From the NCBI GenBank assembly GCA_944325305.1, contig CALUZO010000001.1, positions 62,001 to 126,000 of the forward strand: a DNA stretch of 64,000 nucleotides. Direction: 5' to 3'. Position numbers and translations under genes: made by a program. The stretch comes from an uncultured Rikenellaceae bacterium. GTDB taxonomy: Bacteria > Bacteroidota > Bacteroidia > Bacteroidales > Rikenellaceae. Positions 1-9,693 of this stretch are shown one piece after another; positions within the stretch are counted from its first letter, which is position 1; each line of letters begins with the position of its first letter. Below the pieces are notes generated by a model that saw only the letters and a list, made by a program, of their open reading frames with translations, was not told the DNA's origin and did no database searches.

Positions 1-166
1 GCTCAACAAGCTATTGATTCACAATCCGCAGAGCATAGCGCCTTACGACATTGCGGATGGCAGCAGGACGATGACGGCCATTCAGGGATTAAATAGGTTT
101 GGAGATAAGCTGTGGGCAGCAGACTGCATACCGATGACACGGAACGCAATCATGCAATATACATGA
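1..166 (+). CDS. 3' end of an unrecognised protein (partial)
   Basis: An open frame enters from the left edge (first complete codon at base 2) and stops with TGA at 164-166, giving 54 C-terminal residues. The visible part includes the segments IAPYDIADGSRTM and RFGDKLWAADCIPMTR. I do not recognise the family with any confidence; the tail could belong to a soluble enzyme. It runs toward the minus-strand glutaminase gene, and a perfect palindrome at 179-230 sits between the two converging genes. Codon use resembles the neighbouring genes, which supports that it is real coding sequence. Confidence 0.5.
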   Translation, partial: LNKLLIHNPQSIAPYDIADGSRTMTAIQGLNRFGDKLWAADCIPMTRNAIMQYT

Positions 167-178
167 CAAACATTAACG

Positions 179-230
179 GTCACCACCCGTGACGATGCCT
201 GTTGCAACAGGCATCGTCACGGGTGGTGAC
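179..230. terminator. 52-base perfect palindrome between convergent genes
   Basis: The two arms, 179-204 and 205-230, are exact reverse complements with no unpaired centre, giving up to 26 base pairs (about 24 once a loop forms). It lies between the 3' ends of the partial gene on the plus strand and glsA on the minus strand, so it can serve both directions as a transcription terminator. There is no clear U-tract on either side, which is unlike a textbook intrinsic terminator. Confidence 0.7.
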
Positions 231-241
231 GGCAACACAAT

Positions 242-1198
242 TTAGACCACCTCGAGGACAGAATCTCCAAATATGTTTACGCCCAATTTATTCGTAATAT
301 ATTTTATGGCCAGTTGAGCCCTGTACGAATTGCCGGCATCATCCAGTGGCGGAGAGAAAGCCGCCAGTCCGAACGACCCAGGCATGATGGCCATAATACC
401 TCCGCCCACACCCGTCTTTGCCGGAATGCCCGATGTATAAAGCCAGTCTCCGGTATGCTCGTAAAAGCCCACTGTAGCGATCAGCGAAACGATTTGCGGC
501 GCTATTGCACTGTCGAAAACCCTCTCTCCCGTCACGGGATTGACCCCTTTATTGGCGATAGTCGCACCGCACACGGCAAGCTGCCTCGCCGTAACCCCAT
601 AAGAACACTGGCGGGTATAAAGATCCAGCGACATATCGGGATCGTCGTATATGCGGTTGTAATTCTTCAGCAACCAGGCAATCGACTTATTGTTGAAATT
701 CGTAGCCGATTCGGATTTGTATAGCTCGTCGATAACGGAAAGCTTGCCGCCGCACAACCTGGCAAAATAGGAATCAATCGCCTGCCATTTTTTATCCGCA
801 TCTCCGGTCGGCTTCACCATGCTGCACGCAGAGATGGCTCCGGCATTTACCAATGGCGATGAAGGATGGTCTTTCTCGAGCAGTATCGCAAATATGGAAT
901 TGAAAGGCAGACCGGTAGCATCGGCACCTATCCTATTCATGACCTCGGCCGTCCCGTATTCGTTTATGACAAGAATCGCCGTCAACACCTTGGACACAGA
1001 CTCTATCCCGAAAACATACTGGGTGTCGCCGACCTCTATAATCCGGCCGTCGGGAAGGCACAGTGCAATGCCGAAAAGCGAAGAAGGGATATTCTGAAGA
1101 TACGGAATGTAATCGGCGTTCTTCCCCCCGTTCTCATCCTTTACGGCATTGTAAGCCTCTTTCACAATGGCCGTCAGGTCTTTTTTAGATATTTTCAT
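242..1198 (-). CDS. glsA: glutaminase A
   Basis: Hydrolyses L-glutamine to glutamate and ammonia in the cytoplasm. The 318-residue length is normal for the serine-dependent beta-lactamase-like glutaminase family. The Ser-x-x-Lys catalytic pair is visible as S67-V-S-K70 in the segment FGIESVSKVLT, and the family segments PLVNAGAI and KTGVGGGI are present. It is the last gene of the same-strand gadB, gadC, glsA group. The ammonia released by glutaminase consumes protons, and the glutamate can feed GadB. Glutamine-dependent acid resistance through a glutaminase and the GadC antiporter is established in E. coli; the same role here is inferred from gene order. The gap to gadC is 66 bases, so cotranscription is plausible. 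Confidence 0.95.
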   Translation of the reverse strand: MKISKKDLTAIVKEAYNAVKDENGGKNADYIPYLQNIPSSLFGIALCLPDGRIIEVGDTQYVFGIESVSKVLTAILVINEYGTAEVMNRIGADATGLPFNSIFAILLEKDHPSSPLVNAGAISACSMVKPTGDADKKWQAIDSYFARLCGGKLSVIDELYKSESATNFNNKSIAWLLKNYNRIYDDPDMSLDLYTRQCSYGVTARQLAVCGATIANKGVNPVTGERVFDSAIAPQIVSLIATVGFYEHTGDWLYTSGIPAKTGVGGGIMAIMPGSFGLAAFSPPLDDAGNSYRAQLAIKYITNKLGVNIFGDSVLEVV

Positions 1199-1264
1199 AC
1201 TTGAAATCTTTTATAGTATATTCTATTACGTCTCCATAACTGCAAAGTCTCAGTCTAACCATAC

Positions 1265-2875
1265 TCATGGCTGCGGTTTGCTGCTGTTGCCTGCCTGCTG
1301 CGTTCCGCTCGCCTTACCTGACGACGGAGCCGTAGTCGGGGTAGTCGTACCGTCAGAAACCTTTGCGGTCGGCGATGCCGAAGCCGCCTGCGCCTGGACG
1401 TCCCAGTGGAAAGGCTGGAAATCTTTGGCCGCCTGCGGATCTTTCCATGTAGGTTTACGCATTGCGTAAATAATCATCGGCGCTACCACAACCACGATGC
1501 AACCTATTATCAGAACCGAGAACCACACAGTATTGCTGCCTGTCGATATCTGGCTCGGCGGGATAAAGCTGAGAACGAAGGCAAACAACGCTCCGCAGAA
1601 ACCCACTCCAGCTATCAGCCACATCAGCAAATTGCCCTTACCTATGCGGAAAGGTCGTTCAACCTTAGGCATCTTGTATCGCAGGAGTATGGCAGAAGCG
1701 AACATGAGCATGTACATTATGAGATAGAGCAGCACCGTAAGTTGTGACAATATCTGATAGAAAGATTGTACCGACGGCATGACCACGAACAGCAGGCTCA
1801 GGATCGTCACCAGAGCACCCTGTATCAACAGGATATTCTTCTGGATACCCAACTTGTTCGATTTCTGGAAGAAAGGCGGAAGATAACCTGCTTTGCCGAC
1901 GGTGAAAATACCTTTCGATGGCCCCGAAACCCATGTCAACACCCCTGCGAGTACGCCGAACATAAGCGCTATGGCAATAACAGGCGAAGCCCAGCTCATT
2001 TTCAGATAATGGAAATAATTGTCGAAACCGACCAGCAAACTTTGCGTAAGGTTGATGTCTTTCGAAGGAATGATGAAACCGAGCGAGAAAGTGCCCAGAA
2101 CGAAGATCATAACCGTGATGAGAGCTCCGATAAATATCGCCTTGGGATAATTCTTAGTCGGATTCTTGACATCCATCACATGGATACCCATCATCTCCAT
2201 ACCGGCATAAAAGAGAAAAATACTCGACGCCAGCACAAGATTGTCCAGTTTGGTAAGGTCGGGGAAGAAACCCTGGCTCATATCCATATTGTTATGGCCG
2301 CCGGTCGATATGTAAATAATTCCAAGAACTATCAGCAGACCCGCCGGGATGATGGTTCCGACCAGACCTCCGATTTTGGCGATCTTGCCTACCCATCCCA
2401 GCCCCTTCAAAGCTATGAATGTAGCGACCCAGTAAATGATCAGCACCGTACACAGTGTGAAGACCTTGTTCGAAGCCAGCAACATATCCTGCGAAGTATC
2501 CATACCTATAAAAGCTATCGAAACTGCTCCGAATGTCAATACCGTAGGATACCATATCGTACTCTCTATCCACTGAAGCCATATGGCGAGGAAACCGGTA
2601 CGCGGGCCCATAGCCTCGCCCACCCAACGGAATACACCGCCTTGCTTGTCGGCAAACATTGCGGCCAGTTCGGCTGCCACCAATGCCGTAGGAATCAGAA
2701 AGACGATAGCTGCAAAAAGATAGTAAAATGCGGATGACAATCCATAAGTGGCCTCAGCCGGTAGTCCCCTCAGACTGACGACAGCAGTGATGTTCATGAT
2801 TGCAAGCGTCATGACGCTCAATTTGAACCCCACACTCTGTGTCAAGCCTGTTTTGTTAGCGTTAATTTGTCCCAT
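1265..2875 (-). CDS. gadC: glutamate/GABA antiporter, APC superfamily
   Basis: Inner-membrane amino-acid permease that in this context should exchange external glutamate (or glutamine) for internal GABA. I start at the methionine of MGQINANKTGLTQ (2875); an ATG four codons upstream (2887) is also possible. The protein has the roughly twelve hydrophobic segments of APC transporters between about residues 15 and 470. After the last segment, a soluble tail of about 60 residues is very rich in Ala, Ser, Thr, Gly and Pro. In E. coli GadC a shorter C-terminal plug closes the channel at neutral pH; whether this longer tail does so is inference. It lies between gadB and glsA on one strand, which is the main reason for choosing GadC over a generic permease. 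Confidence 0.85.
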   Translation of the reverse strand: MGQINANKTGLTQSVGFKLSVMTLAIMNITAVVSLRGLPAEATYGLSSAFYYLFAAIVFLIPTALVAAELAAMFADKQGGVFRWVGEAMGPRTGFLAIWLQWIESTIWYPTVLTFGAVSIAFIGMDTSQDMLLASNKVFTLCTVLIIYWVATFIALKGLGWVGKIAKIGGLVGTIIPAGLLIVLGIIYISTGGHNNMDMSQGFFPDLTKLDNLVLASSIFLFYAGMEMMGIHVMDVKNPTKNYPKAIFIGALITVMIFVLGTFSLGFIIPSKDINLTQSLLVGFDNYFHYLKMSWASPVIAIALMFGVLAGVLTWVSGPSKGIFTVGKAGYLPPFFQKSNKLGIQKNILLIQGALVTILSLLFVVMPSVQSFYQILSQLTVLLYLIMYMLMFASAILLRYKMPKVERPFRIGKGNLLMWLIAGVGFCGALFAFVLSFIPPSQISTGSNTVWFSVLIIGCIVVVVAPMIIYAMRKPTWKDPQAAKDFQPFHWDVQAQAASASPTAKVSDGTTTPTTAPSSGKASGTQQAGNSSKPQP

Positions 2876-3128
2876 GATCAATCTCATTAAATCTGTTAGA
2901 ATATCATACTATATTTGATAAAACACATATAACCTTCAGGTTACCAGCAAACAAAACAGTTCGTCCCAGATCAAAAAGCAGAAAGGCATCTGCAAGAGCT
3001 ATGAATACATGCCCCAACCAAAAGCATCAAATAACAGAATGCGAATAACAGCCAGATACATCGTCATCTGTTAATTGACAAGCATACTGTCAACCATACT
3101 TGATGTATTCAATAGCTCTTTTATCTGC

Positions 3129-4574
3129 TCAGTGTTTTTTACCGGAAGAGGTGTGGCCCGTATGATTGAAGCTCTTGGTCGATATTTTCTGGTGGTTTTT
3201 CTGAGCCAAACGGGTCTGCGTGGGATATTCAAGCTTCTCCAATTCGCTGACTGCGGTACGAATATCATCCAAAAGCATTTCCGCCATATCCATGCTGAAT
3301 CCCTGCTTGCAAACAATACGCATCACTACCTCTTCCTCCATGTCGGCAGGCAGCGTGTAGGCAGGAACCATCCAGCCGCTCTCCTGCAACTTAGACTGAA
3401 GATCATAAAGAGTCCAGTGAGAGCGTTCGGCATACTCGGGCTTCAAGGACCAGATGAACAGAGGATTGACAACCTCATCACTGTAATTTTCAAAAGGAGC
3501 CATGCGACCTATCTGATCGTGAAGGTAAATGGTCGTATCCATGCTACTGCTCTGGATATCCTTATAGCCTTCGAAACCAAGACGTATGAATTGATAGTAC
3601 TGTCCTAAAACCTGAGCCGCCGGACGGGAAAAGTTAAGCCCAACCTGCGTAATCTCGGCACCTAAATAATTGACACTAAAGGACATCGACCCAGGAAGGC
3701 ATGACTTGTCACGCCAAACGACCCAACCCAAACCAGGATAAACCAAACCGAACTTGTGACCAGAAGTACTGATAGACAGAACCCACTTCAATCGAAAATC
3801 CCATTCCTGATCAGGCTGCAAAAAAGGCAAAATAAAACCGCCTGTGGCTGCATCGACATGGATCGGTATGTCGTAGCCTGTCTGCTGATTGTAAACATCC
3901 AGAGCATCGTTAAGAGCCTTTACGTCGTCGTTAAGACCTGTCCACGTAACTCCCTCGATCGGCACAATGCAGATGGTGTTCTCATCACAAAGAGAGAGAG
4001 CGGACTGGGGATCCAGTGTCTTATGGGTTCGGCTCAAAGGAACGGTACGCATCTCGATCTGCCAGAGCTGTCCGAATTTCTCCCAGACTATCTGATAGCC
4101 TGCAGAAATCACAAAATTGGGCTTGTCAAAAGGCTTTCCTGCGGCCTGGCGCTTCTCTCTCCAGCGAAGCCAGGCTGCAACTCCGCCAAGCATGCACGCT
4201 TCTGATGACCCAACCGCCAACGCTCCGGTCTTCCACTTAGACTGATCGGGAGTATGCCACAAGTTGGCCAATATGTTGATACACTTAGCACTCATCTTGG
4301 CTATGCGGGGATATTCCGTCTCGTCTATATAATTGATGTCGATAGCTTCATTCATCAGACGCGTAGCCTGGGGCTCCATGTAGGTCGTAACGAACGTCGC
4401 CAGATTCAAGCGTGGCTGGGTCTGTGGATATGTCTCGTCCCTGACCATCTGATAGGCGATATCGGGACTCGTAGAACTTTGCGGAATACGGTCTTCCGGC
4501 GACCTCGACTGCATCTCGCGGGATCCGTAAACTAAATCCTCTCTCGATAAGGTAAAATCAGTAACTCTATTCAT
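3129..4574 (-). CDS. gadB: glutamate decarboxylase
   Basis: PLP enzyme that converts glutamate to GABA and CO2, consuming a cytoplasmic proton. At 481 residues it matches the bacterial GadA/GadB family. The PLP-binding lysine is K274 in STSGHKFGLVYPG, and the aspartate that contacts the PLP ring nitrogen is D241 in HVDAATGGF. The protein ends in histidine after a Gly/Ser/Lys tail; in E. coli a C-terminal histidine helps pH-dependent shut-off, so a similar role is possible but unproven. It is first in the gadB-gadC-glsA group, with 253 bases before the gadC start, long enough for a separate gadC promoter. No TAnnTTTG box was found upstream, so regulation may use another sigma factor or an activator. 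Confidence 0.96.
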   Translation of the reverse strand: MNRVTDFTLSREDLVYGSREMQSRSPEDRIPQSSTSPDIAYQMVRDETYPQTQPRLNLATFVTTYMEPQATRLMNEAIDINYIDETEYPRIAKMSAKCINILANLWHTPDQSKWKTGALAVGSSEACMLGGVAAWLRWREKRQAAGKPFDKPNFVISAGYQIVWEKFGQLWQIEMRTVPLSRTHKTLDPQSALSLCDENTICIVPIEGVTWTGLNDDVKALNDALDVYNQQTGYDIPIHVDAATGGFILPFLQPDQEWDFRLKWVLSISTSGHKFGLVYPGLGWVVWRDKSCLPGSMSFSVNYLGAEITQVGLNFSRPAAQVLGQYYQFIRLGFEGYKDIQSSSMDTTIYLHDQIGRMAPFENYSDEVVNPLFIWSLKPEYAERSHWTLYDLQSKLQESGWMVPAYTLPADMEEEVVMRIVCKQGFSMDMAEMLLDDIRTAVSELEKLEYPTQTRLAQKNHQKISTKSFNHTGHTSSGKKH

Positions 4575-4731
4575 AACTTATTAAATAATTAATTGATTAA
4601 ATAATATATTAACCGTCATATAAATAAATACGGTAATTCATATTCCAATAACCATGCCTATTTACATGACAAGCATGCCGTTACAACTATAATAATGAAT
4701 CCTCCCCGGAAAGTCGTCCCGCCCCCCGCAT

Positions 4732-4760
4732 GATCCAAAGTCGCATACGGACTTTGGATC
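4732..4760 (-). terminator. hairpin downstream of the ABC export operon
   Basis: An 11-base perfect inverted repeat (4732-4742 and 4750-4760, 7-base loop) lies downstream of the minus-strand permease gene that ends at 4860 and upstream of gadB. It lacks a U-run, so it could be a terminator for the export operon or a structural/regulatory element upstream of gadB. The rest of the 285-base gap holds no convincing ORF. Confidence 0.45.
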
Positions 4761-4859
4761 GCATCACGATCCAGAACATAAATCTCATTTACATGCTGTT
4801 ACAACACGGTTATTTCACCAAGGAAGAATCCTCTCGAGCCAAGTGCAGAATCAAGCATA

Positions 4860-6056
4860 TCAGCGACTCATAGCTTTTTTTATATTATATCGCAATACCA
4901 TGCAGGCCGTAAAGAAATATACCAGGCACTGTATCCACAACGTGACGTATTCCTGCTTGATATCGGCCATGCTGGCACCCATTGAATTCAGTTTTATAAA
5001 ACCCAAAACGGCCGGCGGTGCCGGAATCACATAATGAGCAGCTCTCCAATACCATGGCATCAACTCAAGCGGATATGACATCCCGGATAAAAATATCAGC
5101 CCGACCGAAAAGAAGGTTATCATTAATATCGGGCTCTCGGAATCGGCAAAGAAAAACGACCCGGTCAACCCGAAAAAACATGTCGCCAACAGATAGGGGA
5201 TGAACAATGTTATGATATCCAATCTGCTGCCTATGTCTGGTATACTGAACAGTTCGGGCAGCAATCCGACCAGAAAGTATGCGAAAATACCATACAAGAA
5301 ACAATATGTAAAGGTTTTAGACAGAACGACACTGGCCATCTTCCCGAAACCGAGACCGCGTTGCGAATAGAACAATATGGACCGCGTGTAGCGCTCCTTA
5401 CCGGAAATCATCCCTATGACCATAAGCAATGTCTGGAAAACTATCACTACGATGACAGCAGGTATCAGATAGCTGCCATACCCCTCAGTATAGTTATATA
5501 ACGGGGTCCCGACGATCTCGATAGGTTGTGCCTGGGACATGGCGTAAAGTGTCGTAAGCGGAAGGAAAACCAATTCAGAGGGGCGTTCCCTTTCATCTAT
5601 TTCGGCCATGGCACCGGCTGCGGCCTCTTCGATCGACGCAAAGTTCAAGAACGCACTCGTATTGCCGTACATCAAAAATATGGATTGTCCGCCACGTCCC
5701 ACCCTGCTTTCGAAGTCTTCGGGGATGTATATGATTCCGAAAACGCGGTTATTTTTCATCATGGTTTCCGCGGCCGGCATATCGACAACCTGAGCGCATA
5801 CCTCGACCTGCGGAGATGCATCCAGGAGCCGTGTATACTCCCGGCTCAAGGGAGTATCTGATTTATCCACGACCACGATGGGTACATCCCTAACGAGGTT
5901 CGGCTGATACATGTAATTATACAGCAGCCCGTAAATAAAGACACCGCCAACCATAACCAGCAATATCGAATAACTGGTGGCTATCGTTTTGAACTCGCGC
6001 GCCACATAGCCGGATATGGCTGCCAGAGTGTTTTTCATGTTATTCAATATCTTCAT
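4860..6056 (-). CDS. ABC-2 type transporter permease (distal)
   Basis: Inner-membrane permease of the ABC-2 / YbhR-YbhS type, 398 residues. One hydrophobic segment near residues 25-48 is followed by a periplasmic region of about 140 residues, then about five further membrane segments (for example near 192-215 and the C-terminal WIQCLVYFFTACMVL stretch). Its start overlaps the end of the preceding permease gene by 17 bases, which points to translational coupling and heterodimer assembly. With the upstream fusion protein and TolC-like channel it should form a tripartite exporter. The substrate cannot be read from the sequence. No ATP-binding subunit is encoded next to it. Confidence 0.88.
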   Translation of the reverse strand: MKILNNMKNTLAAISGYVAREFKTIATSYSILLVMVGGVFIYGLLYNYMYQPNLVRDVPIVVVDKSDTPLSREYTRLLDASPQVEVCAQVVDMPAAETMMKNNRVFGIIYIPEDFESRVGRGGQSIFLMYGNTSAFLNFASIEEAAAGAMAEIDERERPSELVFLPLTTLYAMSQAQPIEIVGTPLYNYTEGYGSYLIPAVIVVIVFQTLLMVIGMISGKERYTRSILFYSQRGLGFGKMASVVLSKTFTYCFLYGIFAYFLVGLLPELFSIPDIGSRLDIITLFIPYLLATCFFGLTGSFFFADSESPILMITFFSVGLIFLSGMSYPLELMPWYWRAAHYVIPAPPAVLGFIKLNSMGASMADIKQEYVTLWIQCLVYFFTACMVLRYNIKKAMSR

Positions 6057-7218
6057 ATTTATGACTCAAAGCAGCTTTTTTCAGGTGAGGCAACAACAGC
6101 AGTGCCGGCAATATGAAAATCAGCAGGGCAGCGACGTTCTCCCACGCATACGGAAAACCGTAATCGCCGTACAATATGTTCTGATTGATCTCGACGAAAT
6201 GACGCACGGGAAACAGAAACGACAGATAATAGATAATCGGATGCATGTATATCACAGGGAATGTCACCCCGGACAACGTCGCACCGAGAGATCCGACCAT
6301 AGAAACTATACTTATAATAATACTCAGGGCCGGAAAAAGCGAAAAGAAAAACACACCGAATGCCTGAGTCGAAACGATAAACAGGGCTGTCGTTAGATTT
6401 ACGGACCAGAAACTCGCATTCAGAGGTATGTCCATGATGCCGAACATCACATAATTGCCCAGTATCCCCATGATGATAAAAATGACTGTATAGGGCAGCA
6501 ACTTCCCGGCAACGGCTATAAATATATTATTATCAGCCGCCGCAAGCCAATCATCCGATGTTTTGAATTTGATCTCTATGCCCAGCACATACGCAGTGAC
6601 CAGCAGAACAATGACTTGGAGAAGGACAAAGAAAAACGGGTTGTCCAGATAGATGGAGTAATCCAGCGACGGATTGAAAAGCGGATGAGCTTCGAGGTTG
6701 ACAGGCAAAATAACACTTTCTATCTGCTGCTCGGATGTACCCATGCTTGCTCCGGCCACAACCAGAGGAGTCATGGAGAGCATCTGCAATACCGTCTCAA
6801 AGGCACTGTGAATCTCGACGCCTACGCTCAAAAGTGCATAATGATAATAATAAGGCAGCGTCGCATTCCTTCCGCCTAAGAGATCCGACTCGAAATTGTT
6901 GGGAATAACCAGATAAGCGTATATCTCCTTTTTCTGGACAGCCTCCCGGGCCTCGATCGGATCGGCATAATATGCCGCCACACGGGAAGTCGGCACGGCA
7001 GCCAGCGTACGGGTAATCTGTCGCGATGTCGCCGTCTGGTCCATATCCACTATGCCAACAGGTATATCCTCCATCTGTCCGCTGCCGAATATGGTGTTCA
7101 TGAACAGTATGCAGAACAGCGGCAACCCGATACAAACCCCGAAATAAAGCCTCCGGGATACCATCCTGTTCAACTCCCGCTTCAACACACGATAAAATGG
7201 ACGATCGGATTGTTTCAT
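6040..7218 (-). CDS. ABC-2 type transporter permease (proximal)
   Basis: Second ABC-2 permease, 392 residues, a paralogue-like partner of the next gene with the same plan: a membrane segment near residues 22-42, a large periplasmic loop, then a block of five hydrophobic segments. It begins 2 bases after the membrane-fusion gene stop and overlaps the following permease gene by 17 bases. The charged N-terminus (MKQSDRPFYRVLKRELNRM) fits a cytoplasmic elbow helix. Family knowledge says such permeases need an ABC ATPase, and none is seen in this operon, so it must come from elsewhere or the system differs from YbhFGSR. Confidence 0.88.
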   Translation of the reverse strand: MKQSDRPFYRVLKRELNRMVSRRLYFGVCIGLPLFCILFMNTIFGSGQMEDIPVGIVDMDQTATSRQITRTLAAVPTSRVAAYYADPIEAREAVQKKEIYAYLVIPNNFESDLLGGRNATLPYYYHYALLSVGVEIHSAFETVLQMLSMTPLVVAGASMGTSEQQIESVILPVNLEAHPLFNPSLDYSIYLDNPFFFVLLQVIVLLVTAYVLGIEIKFKTSDDWLAAADNNIFIAVAGKLLPYTVIFIIMGILGNYVMFGIMDIPLNASFWSVNLTTALFIVSTQAFGVFFFSLFPALSIIISIVSMVGSLGATLSGVTFPVIYMHPIIYYLSFLFPVRHFVEINQNILYGDYGFPYAWENVAALLIFILPALLLLPHLKKAALSHKYEDIE

Positions 7219-7220
7219 GA

Positions 7221-8210
7221 CTACTCGCTCATATCCACTAAAACAGACATCCCGGGCCTCAAGTCACTTCTTTTGGCAGTCGGCCTCGCCTTTACCTCAA
7301 AAGTCAGCATATCGTAACTTCCGACCTGTTTGGTCGATTTCCATGTTGCATAACTTCCCAGCGGACTGATGTAATAAATCTCGAATTCCACACCCTTCAG
7401 ATCGAGCGCAGGCACATCGCCTTTGAACTTGCCATGCATCTTGAAATGCGGCAGCATGTCTTCTCTGACATTCAATACTACATGGGCATCCTCGAGTACT
7501 ACCAGCGACATGATAGGTGCACCCGGAGCTACCAGTTCGCCACGCTTTGGATATATGACGGCTATCTGACCCGATTCGGGAGCCGTGAGCCTCGCATCCT
7601 CCAACAATACCGCCACCTGCAAAACCGTACTTTGAGCGGCATTGACCAGAGAGCGCGAACTCTCCCTGTCTTCTATGCGCGCTCCGTCCACCGCCATCTG
7701 ATACTGCAGATAGGCGGCACGCTCATTCGCCTGCGCCGCCTTATACAACGCCTCGGCTTCGTCTTTTCGCTGCGATGTAACAACCCCATCCTTGTAGAGA
7801 GACAGAAGACGATTGTAGGTCGTCGTGGCGAGTTCCAGATCGGACTTGCTCTTGCTCCATAATTGATACAGCGACTCGGTCACCTGACTGCGAGTTCCTG
7901 CCTCCACCTTTTGATTTTCATATACGGCAGCATTTTTCATCGCATCTACCTGATCGTACTGCGCCATTACCTCCGGACTGTTGATGACCACCAATGTATC
8001 TCCTTTTTTCACATTGTCTCCCTCCCGCACAAGGAAAGTATCAATCCTGCCGAGCAGCTTTCCCGAAATACGTATCTCTGTCGCCTCGACCTGTCCCTGA
8101 AGAATCTCGGGTTTCTTGCCGAGAGCGAGAATCCCCACCGTTGTTACCACTACCGCAACTACCAAAACTACGACAAAGGCTATGGCTATAAATTTTTTAT
8201 TCTTATCCAT
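7221..8210 (-). CDS. HlyD/YbhG-type membrane fusion protein
   Basis: Periplasmic adaptor that bridges the inner-membrane permeases and the outer-membrane channel. It has 329 residues. An N-terminal membrane anchor (about 8-30) is followed by the first half of a biotinyl-lipoyl barrel (ISGKLLGRIDTFLVREGDNVKKGD), an alpha-helical hairpin from about 85 to 210 rich in Ala, Glu, Lys and Gln, the second barrel half (LTAPESGQIAVIYPKRGE), and a C-terminal beta domain ending RPGMSVLVDMSE. It lies 19 bases after the TolC-like gene stop and 2 bases before the permease pair, so all four genes are probably one transcript. Confidence 0.9.
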   Translation of the reverse strand: MDKNKKFIAIAFVVVLVVAVVVTTVGILALGKKPEILQGQVEATEIRISGKLLGRIDTFLVREGDNVKKGDTLVVINSPEVMAQYDQVDAMKNAAVYENQKVEAGTRSQVTESLYQLWSKSKSDLELATTTYNRLLSLYKDGVVTSQRKDEAEALYKAAQANERAAYLQYQMAVDGARIEDRESSRSLVNAAQSTVLQVAVLLEDARLTAPESGQIAVIYPKRGELVAPGAPIMSLVVLEDAHVVLNVREDMLPHFKMHGKFKGDVPALDLKGVEFEIYYISPLGSYATWKSTKQVGSYDMLTFEVKARPTAKRSDLRPGMSVLVDMSE

Positions 8211-8229
8211 AAGAGTAAAATATATTAAA

Positions 8230-9693
8230 TTACTGTTCAGTACTATTCCCAGAATTTAATGCGAAACTTTCATCTTTGCCATTCTTAATGTAATCGGGGA
8301 ACGAATCCGTAATTCCACAAACGGCCAACAAGTTGATAAGTCCCGTATCGAACTGATAATATGCCATCAAAACCGCTATCTTGACCTTCGACAACAGTAA
8401 TTGAGCATCGATGACCTCGGTTGATGTCGCCATGCCTTCAAGAAACGCTTGCTGCCTCGCACGGACTATTTCGCTGTTCAGTTCGACAGCGGTTCTCAAC
8501 GCAACGACATTATCGAGCGCTATCTGAGTCTGGCTGTAGAACTTATCGACAGCAACGTTAAGGTCATCAACCGTTTTGGCACGTTCTATTTCGGTAGTCC
8601 GGCTATCTATTTTGGCTTGCATTATATGCTTTTCACGTGCCATGCCGTCGAATATGTTCCATGTCATCGCAAAACCCAACACAGAACGCGGCACGAGGTT
8701 TTTCGGAATACCGTTGGACCAGATTGTCTGTTTGCCGAAAGCGGCAATCTCAGGCAGATAGGCCGAATTCGCTATCTTTATTTGATTTTTCTGAATATTC
8801 TGAAGAATCTCAAGTCCTTGAATAATATAGTTGTTCTCTTCTATCAGGCTCTTAAAATAGCCGACATCAGGCAATGCCTCCTGTATGAACATTGCGGAAA
8901 CAGGTATAATATCTCCATCTGTCTCCATTTGCACCAACGTTTTCAAAGTATTTTGAGCGACATACAACTCCTTGACTGCCGCCTCCAATTCACGTTTGGC
9001 TTCATCCCGGCCCACTTGGAACAACAGACGTTCGGTTTTGGTGAGCATACCTGCTGCCTCTAATTTCAGTGCGTTTTGGAGGTGGCGCTCCATCGCGTTG
9101 TAAGTTTCTTTCTGAACCTCAACAATCTTCCGTCCCAATCTTACCCCGAAATACGACACCACCAAAAGTACCTGCTGATCCGCACTTACCTTTTGTCTGT
9201 TTATTCTCGCCGCACTCACCATTGATTTTCCGATTCTGCCGGCATAAATTCGTTTACCCCCGGCAAAAACAGGCAGCATAGCGACAGCATCCACAGTGGT
9301 CACATTCTGAGGCAAAAGTGGAACAGAGAACGAATTCTGACCTATCTTGTCAAGCAGGCCCGTAATTATCTGTTCTCCGGGATATATGGAATGGATAAAA
9401 TCTTTTGCAGGGTCGGTAAAAGTCGAAAGCGATTCTTTCACCTCTATTTTGTTCCCGAAATAAACGTAAGCTCCGGCTGCCGAAATCTGCGGGAACCACA
9501 ATGCATTTAATCGCTGACGTTCGCTTTCGGCCCAATCCAATTCCAAATCGGCAATTCTGATGCCCTTACTGTCATTCATGAGTTCGACAGCCCGCTCGAA
9601 GCTGATCTCGACATTCTGTTGCTGGGCCGAAACATCGGACAATGATAAGATTAACAAAGTTATATACAATAACCATGTAAAATTTCTAATCAT
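8230..9693 (-). CDS. TolC-family outer-membrane efflux channel
   Basis: Outer-membrane channel protein, 487 residues from the chosen start. I use the ATG at 9693 because it begins a good Sec signal peptide (MIRNFTWLLYITLLILSLSD, then VSAQ); an in-frame ATG 13 codons upstream would add an unlikely leader. The body shows the TolC pattern of two related halves with long coiled segments, for example around ALKLEAAGMLTKTERLLFQV and ARQQAFLEGMATSTEVIDAQ, a typical repeat-like signature. It is the first gene of the export operon. No clear TAnnTTTG box was found upstream on this strand. Confidence 0.9.
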   Translation of the reverse strand: MIRNFTWLLYITLLILSLSDVSAQQQNVEISFERAVELMNDSKGIRIADLELDWAESERQRLNALWFPQISAAGAYVYFGNKIEVKESLSTFTDPAKDFIHSIYPGEQIITGLLDKIGQNSFSVPLLPQNVTTVDAVAMLPVFAGGKRIYAGRIGKSMVSAARINRQKVSADQQVLLVVSYFGVRLGRKIVEVQKETYNAMERHLQNALKLEAAGMLTKTERLLFQVGRDEAKRELEAAVKELYVAQNTLKTLVQMETDGDIIPVSAMFIQEALPDVGYFKSLIEENNYIIQGLEILQNIQKNQIKIANSAYLPEIAAFGKQTIWSNGIPKNLVPRSVLGFAMTWNIFDGMAREKHIMQAKIDSRTTEIERAKTVDDLNVAVDKFYSQTQIALDNVVALRTAVELNSEIVRARQQAFLEGMATSTEVIDAQLLLSKVKIAVLMAYYQFDTGLINLLAVCGITDSFPDYIKNGKDESFALNSGNSTEQ

